Assembly (NCBI RefSeq): GCF_000949255.1
Contig: NZ_JXUW01000001.1
Span: 62,001-126,000 of the forward strand
Reading direction: 5' to 3'
Origin: Ferrimicrobium acidiphilum DSM 19497
GTDB taxonomy: Bacteria; Actinomycetota; Acidimicrobiia; Acidimicrobiales; Acidimicrobiaceae
Length of the DNA stretch: 64,000 nt
Shown: piece after piece, positions 47,465-55,471 of the stretch
How the letters are laid out: every line of letters starts with the position of its first letter
Numbering within the stretch: position 1 is the stretch's first letter
The notes under the pieces: model-generated
Seen by the model: the letters and a program-made list of their open reading frames with translations, nothing else
Database searches by the model: none
What the model was told of the DNA's origin: nothing
Position numbers and translations under genes: made by a program

Positions 47465-48589
47465 CTACAGAACGATGAGCTCTCGCTCCGCCTGATTGAG
47501 GGAGCGAACTCCATCGTCGTCTAGGTAGACGATGTCCTCTATGCGCGCCCCGTAACGCCCTGGAATATAAATTCCTGGTTCAATAGAAAACGTGGTTCCT
47601 GCCTCCAACAAAGCCGGATTGTCACTGGAAAGGTACGGATCCTCATGTTCATCCAAGCCAATCCCATGCCCAAGGCGATGGACGAAGTATTCTCCAAACC
47701 CGGAATCAACAATCACTTTGCGTGCAACCTGATCCGCCTCGTTACCAGACATCCCAACACGAATGTTCTCACGGGCGTACGTCTGAGCATTAAGGAGGAC
47801 TTCGTATAGCCCATCAAAACCCTCTGGAGCTTCGCCAACGACAAAGGTACGAGTCATGTCGGAGCAGTATCCTGGCTCCTCGCCAACAGAATACGTCCCG
47901 CCAAAGTCCAAAACCAGTGCATCTCCATGACTGATTATCCGGGTGGTGGGATCGTGATGTGGCGACGCTGAATTTGGACCACTTCCGACGATTGTAAAGT
48001 TCACCTTGGCGTGCCCCTCTTCGCAAAGAGCCTCACCAATTTCTCTTGCCACATCGCGCTCCTGACGGAGTGCGACCGGTATCTCTCCACGATTCAGCCG
48101 CTCTGCAACCCTATCCGCAGCACTCGCTGCCAGCTCTAGCATCTCGATCTCCAGAGCGTCCTTTTGTCTCCGCAATGGATTCAGCAACGATGTGCCTGAC
48201 CTAAAACTCGCCCGAGTGGCGTGTCCCATCAGCGGAAGAAGCCACCCAGCCATACAACGGTCATCGATAGCAATTACCTTTGCATCGCTGATCATCGAGC
48301 CAAGCAGTACAAACGGATCCTCACCGTCGGTCCACGGAACAAGTTCGAGCCCGGGCAGCGGTCTAACCCTCGGCGCCTCCAGCTTCGGGATAATCAAGCG
48401 TACAGCACCGTTAGCATCCATGTAGAGACATGTAATGCGTTCGAGTGGCATCGCCTCATAGCCAATCAACCATGGCAATTCGCGCCCCAAAGTCACCAGG
48501 AGCGCATCAACGCCGTCCTCCTGGAGTCGCTGACGTGCGCGCTCCTGTCGACTCAAATATGCCATCTCGAATTGCGATCGCTCGATCAC
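47465..48589 (-). CDS. pepP: Xaa-Pro aminopeptidase / M24 family peptidase
   Basis: Metallopeptidase of the pita-bread fold, 374 aa. N-terminal creatinase-like domain, then metal ligands in VLDFGGTYSVG, DMTRTF, HRLGHGIGLDEHEDPYL and SIEPGIYIPG. Cleaves N-terminal residues before proline, or processes related substrates. GTG start overlaps the lipBA stop (GTGA) with GGAG upstream; ATG at 48565 is an alternative. Last gene of the lpdA-E2-lipBA-pepP chain. Confidence 0.9.
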   Translation of the reverse strand: MIERSQFEMAYLSRQERARQRLQEDGVDALLVTLGRELPWLIGYEAMPLERITCLYMDANGAVRLIIPKLEAPRVRPLPGLELVPWTDGEDPFVLLGSMISDAKVIAIDDRCMAGWLLPLMGHATRASFRSGTSLLNPLRRQKDALEIEMLELAASAADRVAERLNRGEIPVALRQERDVAREIGEALCEEGHAKVNFTIVGSGPNSASPHHDPTTRIISHGDALVLDFGGTYSVGEEPGYCSDMTRTFVVGEAPEGFDGLYEVLLNAQTYARENIRVGMSGNEADQVARKVIVDSGFGEYFVHRLGHGIGLDEHEDPYLSSDNPALLEAGTTFSIEPGIYIPGRYGARIEDIVYLDDDGVRSLNQAERELIVL

Positions 48590-50223
48590 GCCATCGCTCC
48601 AGCTGCCGCATCAGACCCTTGGCGCGCATGGTACGAAGATCTGGCTAGGGGAGAGGCCTCGACGTAGCGAAAACCTATGCTCATGGCGTATTCGCGCAAC
48701 GCAGCGAACTCGTCTGGATGATAGTATCGCGATACAGGCAGATGATCACGGGTGGGTCGCAGATACTGTCCAACAGTTAGGATATCGACCCCAACCGAAC
48801 GGATGTCCCTCATCACAGACTTAAGCTCCGGGATAGACTCACCCATCCCGACGATGAGACCGGACTTTGTCGTCAAACCAAACTCTTTCGCGCGGGCCAA
48901 AACCGTCAACGAGCGTACATAGTTGGCAGATGGACGAACAGCGCGGTGTAGCCGCAACACCGTCTCCAGGTTGTGATTCAAAACATCAGGTCGTGCCTGC
49001 AAGACCCTCTCTAAAGAAACTTGGTCACCCTTAAAATCGGGTATCAAGACCTCCACCGAACACGACGGATTCAACTCACGTATTTCGTGAATGGTGGCAG
49101 CAAAAGCTTCGGAACCTCCATCCTCTAGATCGTCGCGAGCTACAGCAGTGACAACAGCAAATGATAAGTTCAAAGCCGCCACGGCTTCGGCTACTCGTTT
49201 GGGCTCCGATGGATCAAGAGGTAGGGGTTTGGAGGTGTCGACGAGACAGAATCCACAAGCACGAGTGCAACGCTCACCGTTGATCATGAATGTAGCTGTC
49301 CCATCTTTCCAGCACTCATAGATATTCGGGCAACCCGCCTCTTCGCACACAGTAACCAGATTTAAATCTCTCACAAGATGCTTCAGCGAACGATACTCCA
49401 CGCCAAGATTGACCTCACTCCGTACCCATTCTGGCTTTCGCGACACATACGGAACGGCAGTATCAAAGGAGAATCCTGCCTTGGCCAAACGCTGGTTCAG
49501 TCGAGATGCGACAGCATCCTCAGACTTTTCACGACTTGTGCTAACAGCAATTTGGGAAGCGTCATCCACTCCCTGATAATCGAGCTGATCGAAACCAAAT
49601 CCACTCGCAAAATGCTTCGCATAGCTCCGAGCCACCTCAGCCACCGACGCATGAATTCCTTCAGCCTCCATGGACGTAACCGCCTTGTCAGCAATTCCGC
49701 AAGGCACGATATTGCTGAACATCGAAAGGTCGGTGTGTACGTTCAACGCAAAACCATGCATAGATCGCCCACGCGACAGCTTGACTCCAATCGCCGCAAT
49801 CTTGCGAGGTGCATCTCGCGGTCCAACCCACACCCCTGGAAAGTCGTCCAAGGTGTATGCCTCGATCCTATAGGACGCAAGAAGCGCGATCAACGACGCT
49901 TCAAGCGTATGTACGTATCGTGGCGTGGAATCTGGTCCAACGGGAACATCTATGATCGGGTAACCCACCAATTGACCCGGGCCATGATAGGTGATGTCTC
50001 CCCCTCGATCCGTCCAACAAACGGTGGCATTGACGGTGGCAGGATCGACCAACAGATGCGCCGGATCGGTCCTTACTCCCATCGTATAGACATGAGGATG
50101 TTCAAGTAGCAAGAGATGAGAGGATACGCCTTCGCGAAGGCGTTGCTGCAGAACCAACGCGTCCTCGTATCCCACACGTCCAAGCCAGCGAGCACCTAAT
50201 TCAGGTCGCTTCTCCGCGATCAC
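48586..50223 (-). CDS. Fused octanoyltransferase LipB - lipoyl synthase LipA
   Basis: One 545-aa frame carrying both enzymes of de novo lipoate synthesis. Residues 1 to about 215 are LipB: RGGDITYHGPGQLVGYP, catalytic lysine in KIAAIGVKLSRG and catalytic cysteine in SNIVPCGIADKAVTS (about residue 175). A linker with DASQIAVSTSREKSED follows. Residues about 250-545 are LipA: auxiliary cluster cysteines in CEEAGCPNIYECW, radical-SAM CTRACGFC and the C-terminal RSSYHA serine. No stop or shift lies between the halves. GTG 50223 overlaps the E2 stop (GTGA). Confidence 0.93.
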   Translation of the reverse strand: MIAEKRPELGARWLGRVGYEDALVLQQRLREGVSSHLLLLEHPHVYTMGVRTDPAHLLVDPATVNATVCWTDRGGDITYHGPGQLVGYPIIDVPVGPDSTPRYVHTLEASLIALLASYRIEAYTLDDFPGVWVGPRDAPRKIAAIGVKLSRGRSMHGFALNVHTDLSMFSNIVPCGIADKAVTSMEAEGIHASVAEVARSYAKHFASGFGFDQLDYQGVDDASQIAVSTSREKSEDAVASRLNQRLAKAGFSFDTAVPYVSRKPEWVRSEVNLGVEYRSLKHLVRDLNLVTVCEEAGCPNIYECWKDGTATFMINGERCTRACGFCLVDTSKPLPLDPSEPKRVAEAVAALNLSFAVVTAVARDDLEDGGSEAFAATIHEIRELNPSCSVEVLIPDFKGDQVSLERVLQARPDVLNHNLETVLRLHRAVRPSANYVRSLTVLARAKEFGLTTKSGLIVGMGESIPELKSVMRDIRSVGVDILTVGQYLRPTRDHLPVSRYYHPDEFAALREYAMSIGFRYVEASPLARSSYHARQGSDAAAGAMA

Positions 50224-51338
50224 AGCTCCTGCTCCCAATTTCTGGTTTCAAGCACTTGTTTCAACTTCGCTAGAAATGCAGCAGCATAAGCGCCATCAAT
50301 GGCCCGGTGGTCGAAGTTCAGTGTCAACATTCCTACTGAGTGTATTCCAATGGATTCATTTCCATCACCATCGACTATCACAACAGGCTTACGTGCAATT
50401 CCATCTGTTGCTAGAATCGCGACCTGCGGCTGATTGATGATGGCACCAGTCATGAAGGTTCCGAATGGTCCTGGATTCGTGATGGTAAAGGTGCCACCAG
50501 CGATATCGTCAGCTGCGAGGCGGCGTGTGCGCGCTCGAGTGGCCAAATCGTGCACTTCCCTAGCGATACCTGCCAAACGTTTACCGTCCGCGCCATGAAC
50601 TACGGGAGCAATCAATCCTTCAAGATTGAGATCGACGGCAATTGACAGATTGATATCACGATGGACAACCAAACTGTCTCCCATCACCGACGCATTGACA
50701 TTCGGATATGCTCGCACCGATTCAACTACAGCTCGGGCTATGAACGGCAAATAAGTGAGAGTGAATCCTTCTTCAGCTTTGAACTCAGCCCCAGCTGCGC
50801 GACGAACACGTTCTACCCGTTCGAAATCTACCTCAATCGACATCAACGTATGCGCTGATACCGCCTTTGAGTGGATCATGTGCTCTGCTGTTCGACGACG
50901 AATATTGGTGAACGGCACGACATAATCCCGCGAACCTGGCTCAATATCAGTACCACTGTACGACGCGGGACTCTCATCTCGTCTCGCCGGTGTTGCTGGA
51001 GCTGGAGCCGGTTGTGGGGCTGGAGCTGGAGCCGGTTGTGGGGCTGGAGCTGGAGCCGGTTGTGGGGCTGGAGCTGGGGCCGGTTGTGGGGCTGGAGCTG
51101 ATGAGGCATCCCCAACCCTTGCCACTACTACGCCTACCGCTACGGTTTCGCCTTCCGGCACCACTAATTCGCTAACAACACCAGAAGCAGTGGCAGGAAC
51201 TTCCGAGTCGACCTTGTCTGTCGAAACCTCGAATAAGGGCTGATCGATCTCTACAGTGTCACCCACCTGAACCAACCATTTTGTGATGGTCCCTTCAGTG
51301 ACGGTCTCCCCTAGTTGTGGCATAACTACATCAGCCAA
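50220..51338 (-). CDS. 2-oxoacid dehydrogenase complex E2 (dihydrolipoamide acyltransferase)
   Basis: About 372 aa. Lipoyl domain (1-80) with the lipoylated lysine in VSTDKVDSEVP (Lys42), an Ala/Pro-rich linker of APAPQPAP repeats (about 80-120), then the catalytic domain ending with DHRAIDG. The peripheral E1/E3-binding domain normally between linker and catalytic domain is not recognisable; after the linker only about 30 residues precede FTNIRRRTAEHM. TTG 51338 is preferred, with GGAAGGAG 8 bases upstream. Overlaps lpdA by 8 bp. Partner of AceE and LpdA. Confidence 0.9.
   Translation of the reverse strand: MADVVMPQLGETVTEGTITKWLVQVGDTVEIDQPLFEVSTDKVDSEVPATASGVVSELVVPEGETVAVGVVVARVGDASSAPAPQPAPAPAPQPAPAPAPQPAPAPAPQPAPAPATPARRDESPASYSGTDIEPGSRDYVVPFTNIRRRTAEHMIHSKAVSAHTLMSIEVDFERVERVRRAAGAEFKAEEGFTLTYLPFIARAVVESVRAYPNVNASVMGDSLVVHRDINLSIAVDLNLEGLIAPVVHGADGKRLAGIAREVHDLATRARTRRLAADDIAGGTFTITNPGPFGTFMTGAIINQPQVAILATDGIARKPVVIVDGDGNESIGIHSVGMLTLNFDHRAIDGAYAAAFLAKLKQVLETRNWEQEL
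51001..51096 (-). repeat. Four tandem copies of a 24-bp coding repeat in the E2 linker
   Basis: Unit begins GCTGGAGCCGGTTGTGGGGC on the plus strand (24 bp); three copies are identical and the fourth differs by one base. It encodes the APAPQPAP linker. The unit keeps the frame, so linker length can change by slippage. Confidence 0.92.
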
Positions 51339-52719
51339 CGTGCAAACTCCTTCCAGTAAGTGCGAAAACTGTCTCTCCAAAGGCCTCGGAGAGTGTCGGA
51401 TGTGGTTGAATAAACTGTGCAAGTTCCTCGGCACTTGCTTCCCAGTTCACCGCGAGGTAACCTGGCGAGAGCAATTCAGTAGCCCAAGGACCAACAATAT
51501 GTACGCCTAGAATTTGATGAGTGTTCCTATCGGCTACTACCTTCACGAAACCGTCAACTTCTCCAATGATGCGTGCGCGCGAATTTCCACCTAGCGGGTC
51601 TTTCTTCACGACCGGGTCGTATCCACGGTCTCTAGCTTGCTCTTCGGTCAAACCTGCAAAAGCGATCTCAGGATGCGTATAGATACACCAAGGTACCCGT
51701 GAATAGTCAACAGGCAACGAACCTTCGCCAAGTATGGTTTTGATAACCGCTACTCCTTCCGCGAAGCCGACGTGCGCCAGCTGGGCAGTGTCGATCAGAT
51801 CGCCAATCGCATAGACGCCAGGCTCCGAAGTCTCATAGTTCACGTCTACATTGACAAAACCCCTATCGGAGACCACCACCGAAGCCTTATCACCAAAGAT
51901 AGCCTCCGAATTGGGCCTTCTACCGATAGCTACAATAATCTGGTCAACTGCCAGCGAACTACCGTCTGCTAACGTAAGCGTCGTCCCTTCACCGTTCGGG
52001 CTGTGACCGGTAACACCTACTCCAGTCCGAATCCCAATCCCTCTCTTCTTGAAGGACCGCACCATAACATCGACAAGATCCTGATCCACCCCGGGCAATA
52101 ACCTTGGCAAAGCTTCGACTATGGTGACTTTACTTCCCAAGTCAGCCATCAGAGAAGCAAACTCACAACCAATGACTCCGCCACCCACAATGGCGACGGT
52201 CTTTGGTAGCTCCTCCAACAACAGGACCTCGTCAGAGGTGAGCACATATCTGCCATCCACCTCAAATCCAGGAATGCTGCGCGGACGCGATCCAGTCGAG
52301 ATAATAACCTTATCTCCGACTAATGTTTCACCAGTCGATACTGTTATACGGCCGTTACCCTGGTAAACACCGTCGCCTAGAAAGGTCACAATACCGCGAC
52401 TCTTCATGAGACCAGAAAGCCCACTGGTCAGCTTGTCAACCACTGATTGCTTGCGCTTCTGAGACACCGCGAAATCCAGCCCAGGCTCGCCAGTCGTTAT
52501 GCCAAATTCAGATGAACTCCGGATGTTGCGATACACAGCCGCCGTCTCAAGATACTCCTTGGCAGGCACGCAACCGCGCTGGAGACATGTACCTCCCACA
52601 CGATCGCGCTCCACGATACCAACCTTAAGACCTGCCGACGCACCATATAGTGCCGCGGCATACCCAGCCGGCCCTGCACCCAAGACTACAACATCAAATG
52701 CTTGCTCTTCGCCCAACAC
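51331..52719 (-). CDS. lpdA: Dihydrolipoyl dehydrogenase (E3)
   Basis: FAD disulfide oxidoreductase reoxidising dihydrolipoamide. 462 aa. FAD loop VVLGAGPAGYAAALYGA, redox pair in GGTCLQRGCVPAK, NAD loop VAIVGGGVIGCEFASLMADLG, and the C-terminal HPTLSEAFGE histidine-glutamate pair. GTG start with GGAAGGAA upstream. First gene of the E3-E2-lipBA-pepP chain. Confidence 0.95.
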   Translation of the reverse strand: MLGEEQAFDVVVLGAGPAGYAAALYGASAGLKVGIVERDRVGGTCLQRGCVPAKEYLETAAVYRNIRSSSEFGITTGEPGLDFAVSQKRKQSVVDKLTSGLSGLMKSRGIVTFLGDGVYQGNGRITVSTGETLVGDKVIISTGSRPRSIPGFEVDGRYVLTSDEVLLLEELPKTVAIVGGGVIGCEFASLMADLGSKVTIVEALPRLLPGVDQDLVDVMVRSFKKRGIGIRTGVGVTGHSPNGEGTTLTLADGSSLAVDQIIVAIGRRPNSEAIFGDKASVVVSDRGFVNVDVNYETSEPGVYAIGDLIDTAQLAHVGFAEGVAVIKTILGEGSLPVDYSRVPWCIYTHPEIAFAGLTEEQARDRGYDPVVKKDPLGGNSRARIIGEVDGFVKVVADRNTHQILGVHIVGPWATELLSPGYLAVNWEASAEELAQFIQPHPTLSEAFGETVFALTGRSLHVG

Positions 52720-52803
52720 CGTTCCTTCCTTGCACCGCCCCCCTACCAGTTTTAGTAGAGATCACACCTACTTAATAAATTGAAAGCCGCTCGCGATGAT
52801 CCC

Positions 52804-53718
52804 TTATGGCCACATCCGTTGCGATACTTCAGAAAGGTCGAGGTATTCATCGTCAGATAGTTCGAGATCAGCCGCAAGTACGTTGGACCGGAGCTGCTCT
52901 ATCGAAGAGGCACCCGGGATAGCTATCACAGACTCGTGTGCAAGCACCCATGCCAACGCAACTTGAGAGACTGTCGCGTCGTGACTGCGTGCCACTCTAT
53001 CCATCACCTCACGGACACGGCCATACGCCACTAGCGTTCGATCACTAAACTGACGCTTGAATCGGCGCGAATTCGTCGGCTTGGTGTCTATATCGTACCG
53101 ACCAGACAGCAAACCCTGTTCAAGCGGCGAGTATGCAACAACGAGCCGATCGTTCGCTGTAGCCCACGGCACCATCTCCCGAACGGGACCTCTTGAGAAT
53201 AACGAAAGATGCACCTGATTAGTCACCAACGGGAAGCCAACCTCTGATTGCGTCCGACGCCATGCTCCAAGCGAGTAGTTGGATACGCCGACCATGCGTA
53301 TGTCCCCTGCATGCAACATCGGCTCAAATTCACGAACCTGGGCACTAAGTGAAAACAGTGGATTGGGGAAATGGAGCTGGTAAAGATCTATCTCTTCAAT
53401 TCCCAGCCGGGCGGCCGATCGCCTCGCATGCTTTCTACCGTTACCAGGCAAAGGCAGTATGGGAGCATACTTGGTCGCGACAATTGCCTGTCGTCTATGC
53501 GATCCTAACGCTCGTCCAAGAATCCTCTCCGAGTTACCAAACCCGTAGAGCTCTGCAGTATCAAAAACGTTGACACCGAGGTCAAGCGCCTCTTCGACCA
53601 GTTCATACGCGATCCGCTCCGAATACTCGCGCCCGTATCCCCATTCCACAGATCCAAACTGCCATGTTCCCAGCCCAATTACGCTAACACGAACACCATT
53701 TACCTCTCGAAACCTCAC
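52804..53718 (-). CDS. Aldo/keto reductase
   Basis: NADPH-dependent (beta/alpha)8 reductase, 304 aa. Catalytic tetrad: Asp/Tyr in FDTAELYGFG, Lys in IVATKYAP, His in LYQLHFP; cofactor region IPGASSIEQLRSN. GLGTWQFGSVEW at the N-terminus is typical. Substrate unknown. The start lies about 33 bp from a decayed tnpB end, so its promoter region is partly transposon sequence. Confidence 0.9.
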   Translation of the reverse strand: MRFREVNGVRVSVIGLGTWQFGSVEWGYGREYSERIAYELVEEALDLGVNVFDTAELYGFGNSERILGRALGSHRRQAIVATKYAPILPLPGNGRKHARRSAARLGIEEIDLYQLHFPNPLFSLSAQVREFEPMLHAGDIRMVGVSNYSLGAWRRTQSEVGFPLVTNQVHLSLFSRGPVREMVPWATANDRLVVAYSPLEQGLLSGRYDIDTKPTNSRRFKRQFSDRTLVAYGRVREVMDRVARSHDATVSQVALAWVLAHESVIAIPGASSIEQLRSNVLAADLELSDDEYLDLSEVSQRMWP

Positions 53719-53751
53719 ATCTCTAGCCTAGAAGAAAGGCACGGCATAGCC

Positions 53752-53905
53752 GTGACATCCTCTCCACCCTTGCGCATGGAGCCTCCTAAGCCACACGTGT
53801 AGCCTGGGGCGTGGTGGCGCCTCACTGGGTCACTGTGCTGCATCTTGTTATACTTGGCTCGCGATCTCCCTCCACGCATCGTGACCACAAGCCACCCCAG
53901 AATAC
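53752..53905 (-). pseudogene. tnpB 3'-end relic, copy 2
   Basis: On the minus strand the tail of a TnpB frame can be read (MRGGRSRAKYNKMQHSDPVR), then a right-end structure with CTTAGGAGGCTCC, a GC hairpin and GGTGGAGAGGATGTCAC, homologous to 61760-61839. GACCCAGTGAGGCG is shared with the other copies. DNA at about 53928-54070 resembles N-terminal tnpB sequence of copy 1 (TCTCATTGAYGCCG), so an internal deletion probably joined both ends. Confidence 0.55.
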
Positions 53906-54141
53906 TTAAACATCGTTAAGCACTCCTTTTCTTTTCGCTCCCAGCCGTTGAGTCTCCCCTAGCGAAGGAGCGACGCAAAGCTACGCCCTGTCACAGTCGG
54001 GCTAACCTCTCCTCGGAGCATCCGAGGATTGGAAACGAATTCTCATTGACGCCGCTTTTGCTAGCGGACAAGCATCAATGAAATTAGAGACTGTTAGAAA
54101 AGGGTCGAAGGTATTGCGCCTCTACGCGCGCTCCACAAAGA
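53906..54141. other. Probable remaining tnpB-element DNA, no gene
   Basis: Short stretches resemble parts of the tnpB relic at 7.5-8.5 kb (for example near 54040). No open frame of note. Confidence 0.4.
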
Positions 54142-54906
54142 TTAACGCGGAGGCATGCGAAGCGCACCGTCTAGCCTGATCACCTCTCCGTTCAAATAGT
54201 CGTTGTCAAGAATCGAGAGCACGAGCTTAGCAAAGTCGCTAGGGAGGCCCAAGCGTTTCGGGAAAGGTACGGAGGCATCAAGTGCAGACTTTACGTCCTC
54301 TGGCAAGGTGCCAAGCAGAGGTGTATCCATAATTCCTGGCGCCACAGTGACGACCCGAATTCCCGCGCTCGAAAGATCGCGAGCTGCCGGTAACGTAAGC
54401 CCGACAATACCACCTTTCGACGCAGAATAAGCCAACTGACCGATCTGACCATCGTAGGCAGCTATCGAGGCGGTATTGACGATCAGTCCTCGTTGGCCAT
54501 CACGCGGATCGTTCTTAGACAAATAGCTTGCTCCATAGCGCAACATGTTGAAGGTGCCGAAAAGGTTGACGTTTATCACTCGCTCAAAACTCGACAAGTC
54601 ATGAGGTTTGCCGCCGCGATCTATCGTTCGTTCGGCAATGCCAATTCCAGCGCAGCTAACCACCATGCGAATCACACCAAACTCGCTAGCCTCTGCCATC
54701 AGATTGCTCACCGAAGTCTCATCCACCACGTCAGTAGAGACGAATCGCGCAAATTCACCAAGGTTCTTCGATGCCTCGCCGCCTGCCTCTTCGTTACGAT
54801 CGGCAAGTACGACTCTCACACCAACATCCACCAAGGCTCTAGCTGTCGCAAGTCCTAGTCCTGATGCTCCGCCGCTAATGACGGCGACATCTCCCTGAAT
54901 ATTCAT
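54142..54906 (-). CDS. Short-chain dehydrogenase/reductase (HSD10-like)
   Basis: 254-aa classical SDR. VAVISGGASGLGLATARALVD NAD-binding start, VVSCAGIG, NTASIAAYDGQIGQLAYSASK with the Ser-Tyr-Lys catalytic set, VAPGIMDTPLLG. Closest in pattern to type II 3-hydroxyacyl-CoA dehydrogenases, so a role in fatty or branched acyl-CoA oxidation is likely. Stands alone between the tnpB relic and rnhA. Confidence 0.88.
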   Translation of the reverse strand: MNIQGDVAVISGGASGLGLATARALVDVGVRVVLADRNEEAGGEASKNLGEFARFVSTDVVDETSVSNLMAEASEFGVIRMVVSCAGIGIAERTIDRGGKPHDLSSFERVINVNLFGTFNMLRYGASYLSKNDPRDGQRGLIVNTASIAAYDGQIGQLAYSASKGGIVGLTLPAARDLSSAGIRVVTVAPGIMDTPLLGTLPEDVKSALDASVPFPKRLGLPSDFAKLVLSILDNDYLNGEVIRLDGALRMPPR

Positions 54907-54968
54907 ACCGCTAATCTAGCCGAGCCGTCAGCGCCCACTCAAATCAATCTACATAGATATGGATTCGA

Positions 54969-55394
54969 TTAAAACTGACGAGCTGCTTCCTGGGCCAACA
55001 CATCAACCCGGTTGTTATGAGGATCGGTGCTGTGACCCTTTACCCACTCAAAGATAACCTGCCTGCCGGTATGCAAGGCCTGATCCAGCAACGGTCTCCA
55101 CAAGTCGGTATTGGCCACTGGATCTCCCTTGCTGGTACGGAAACCGTTAGCTTCCCACTTCTTCCACCACCCCTGGCGAAAACAATTGACTACATATGTG
55201 GAATCCGAGCGGATATTGAGATCACCCTGATGTGAGACGAGCGCCTGTAGCACGGCAAGCAGTTCCATCCTTTGATTGGTGGTCATTGGTTCGCCTCCGG
55301 AATCAAAAGCCTTGGAGTCAGGCTCAAACCATGCCCAACCACCAGGACCAGGGTTTCCTAGGCAAGATCCGTCCGTGTAGATCAGCAAGGCCAT
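54969..55394 (-). CDS. rnhA: Ribonuclease HI
   Basis: Cleaves RNA in RNA-DNA hybrids. 141 aa from ATG 55394 (GGGGAG upstream); the longer frame to 55469 adds residues unlike RNase H. Catalytic residues seen: Asp in IYTDGSCLGNPGPGGW, Glu in NQRMELLAV, Asp in RSDSTYVVN and Asp in NNRVDVLAQ. Divergent from aceE. Confidence 0.93.
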   Translation of the reverse strand: MALLIYTDGSCLGNPGPGGWAWFEPDSKAFDSGGEPMTTNQRMELLAVLQALVSHQGDLNIRSDSTYVVNCFRQGWWKKWEANGFRTSKGDPVANTDLWRPLLDQALHTGRQVIFEWVKGHSTDPHNNRVDVLAQEAARQF

Positions 55395-55471
55395 CCAAAC
55401 CACTCCCCTTCGCGTCTCCAGAAATCGGTCCTCAGTGTACCAGGTGGACGAATTCATCAAAAGCTGCAAGA

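Noticed and set aside
47336-47524. 62-codon plus-strand frame after metH
   Set aside because: Spans the inverted repeat and the pepP 3' end; no motif or ribosome site.
51001-51096. Tandem repeats considered as a CRISPR array
   Set aside because: Units are contiguous, without spacers, and in frame in a coding region; same reasoning applies to 27255-27344. No cas genes are present.
50871-51175. Frames with WSRLWGWS or LELEPVVG repeats
   Set aside because: Shadows of the E2 Ala/Pro linker repeat.
54493-54898. Plus-strand frames of 96-121 codons
   Set aside because: Antisense to the SDR gene, no motif.
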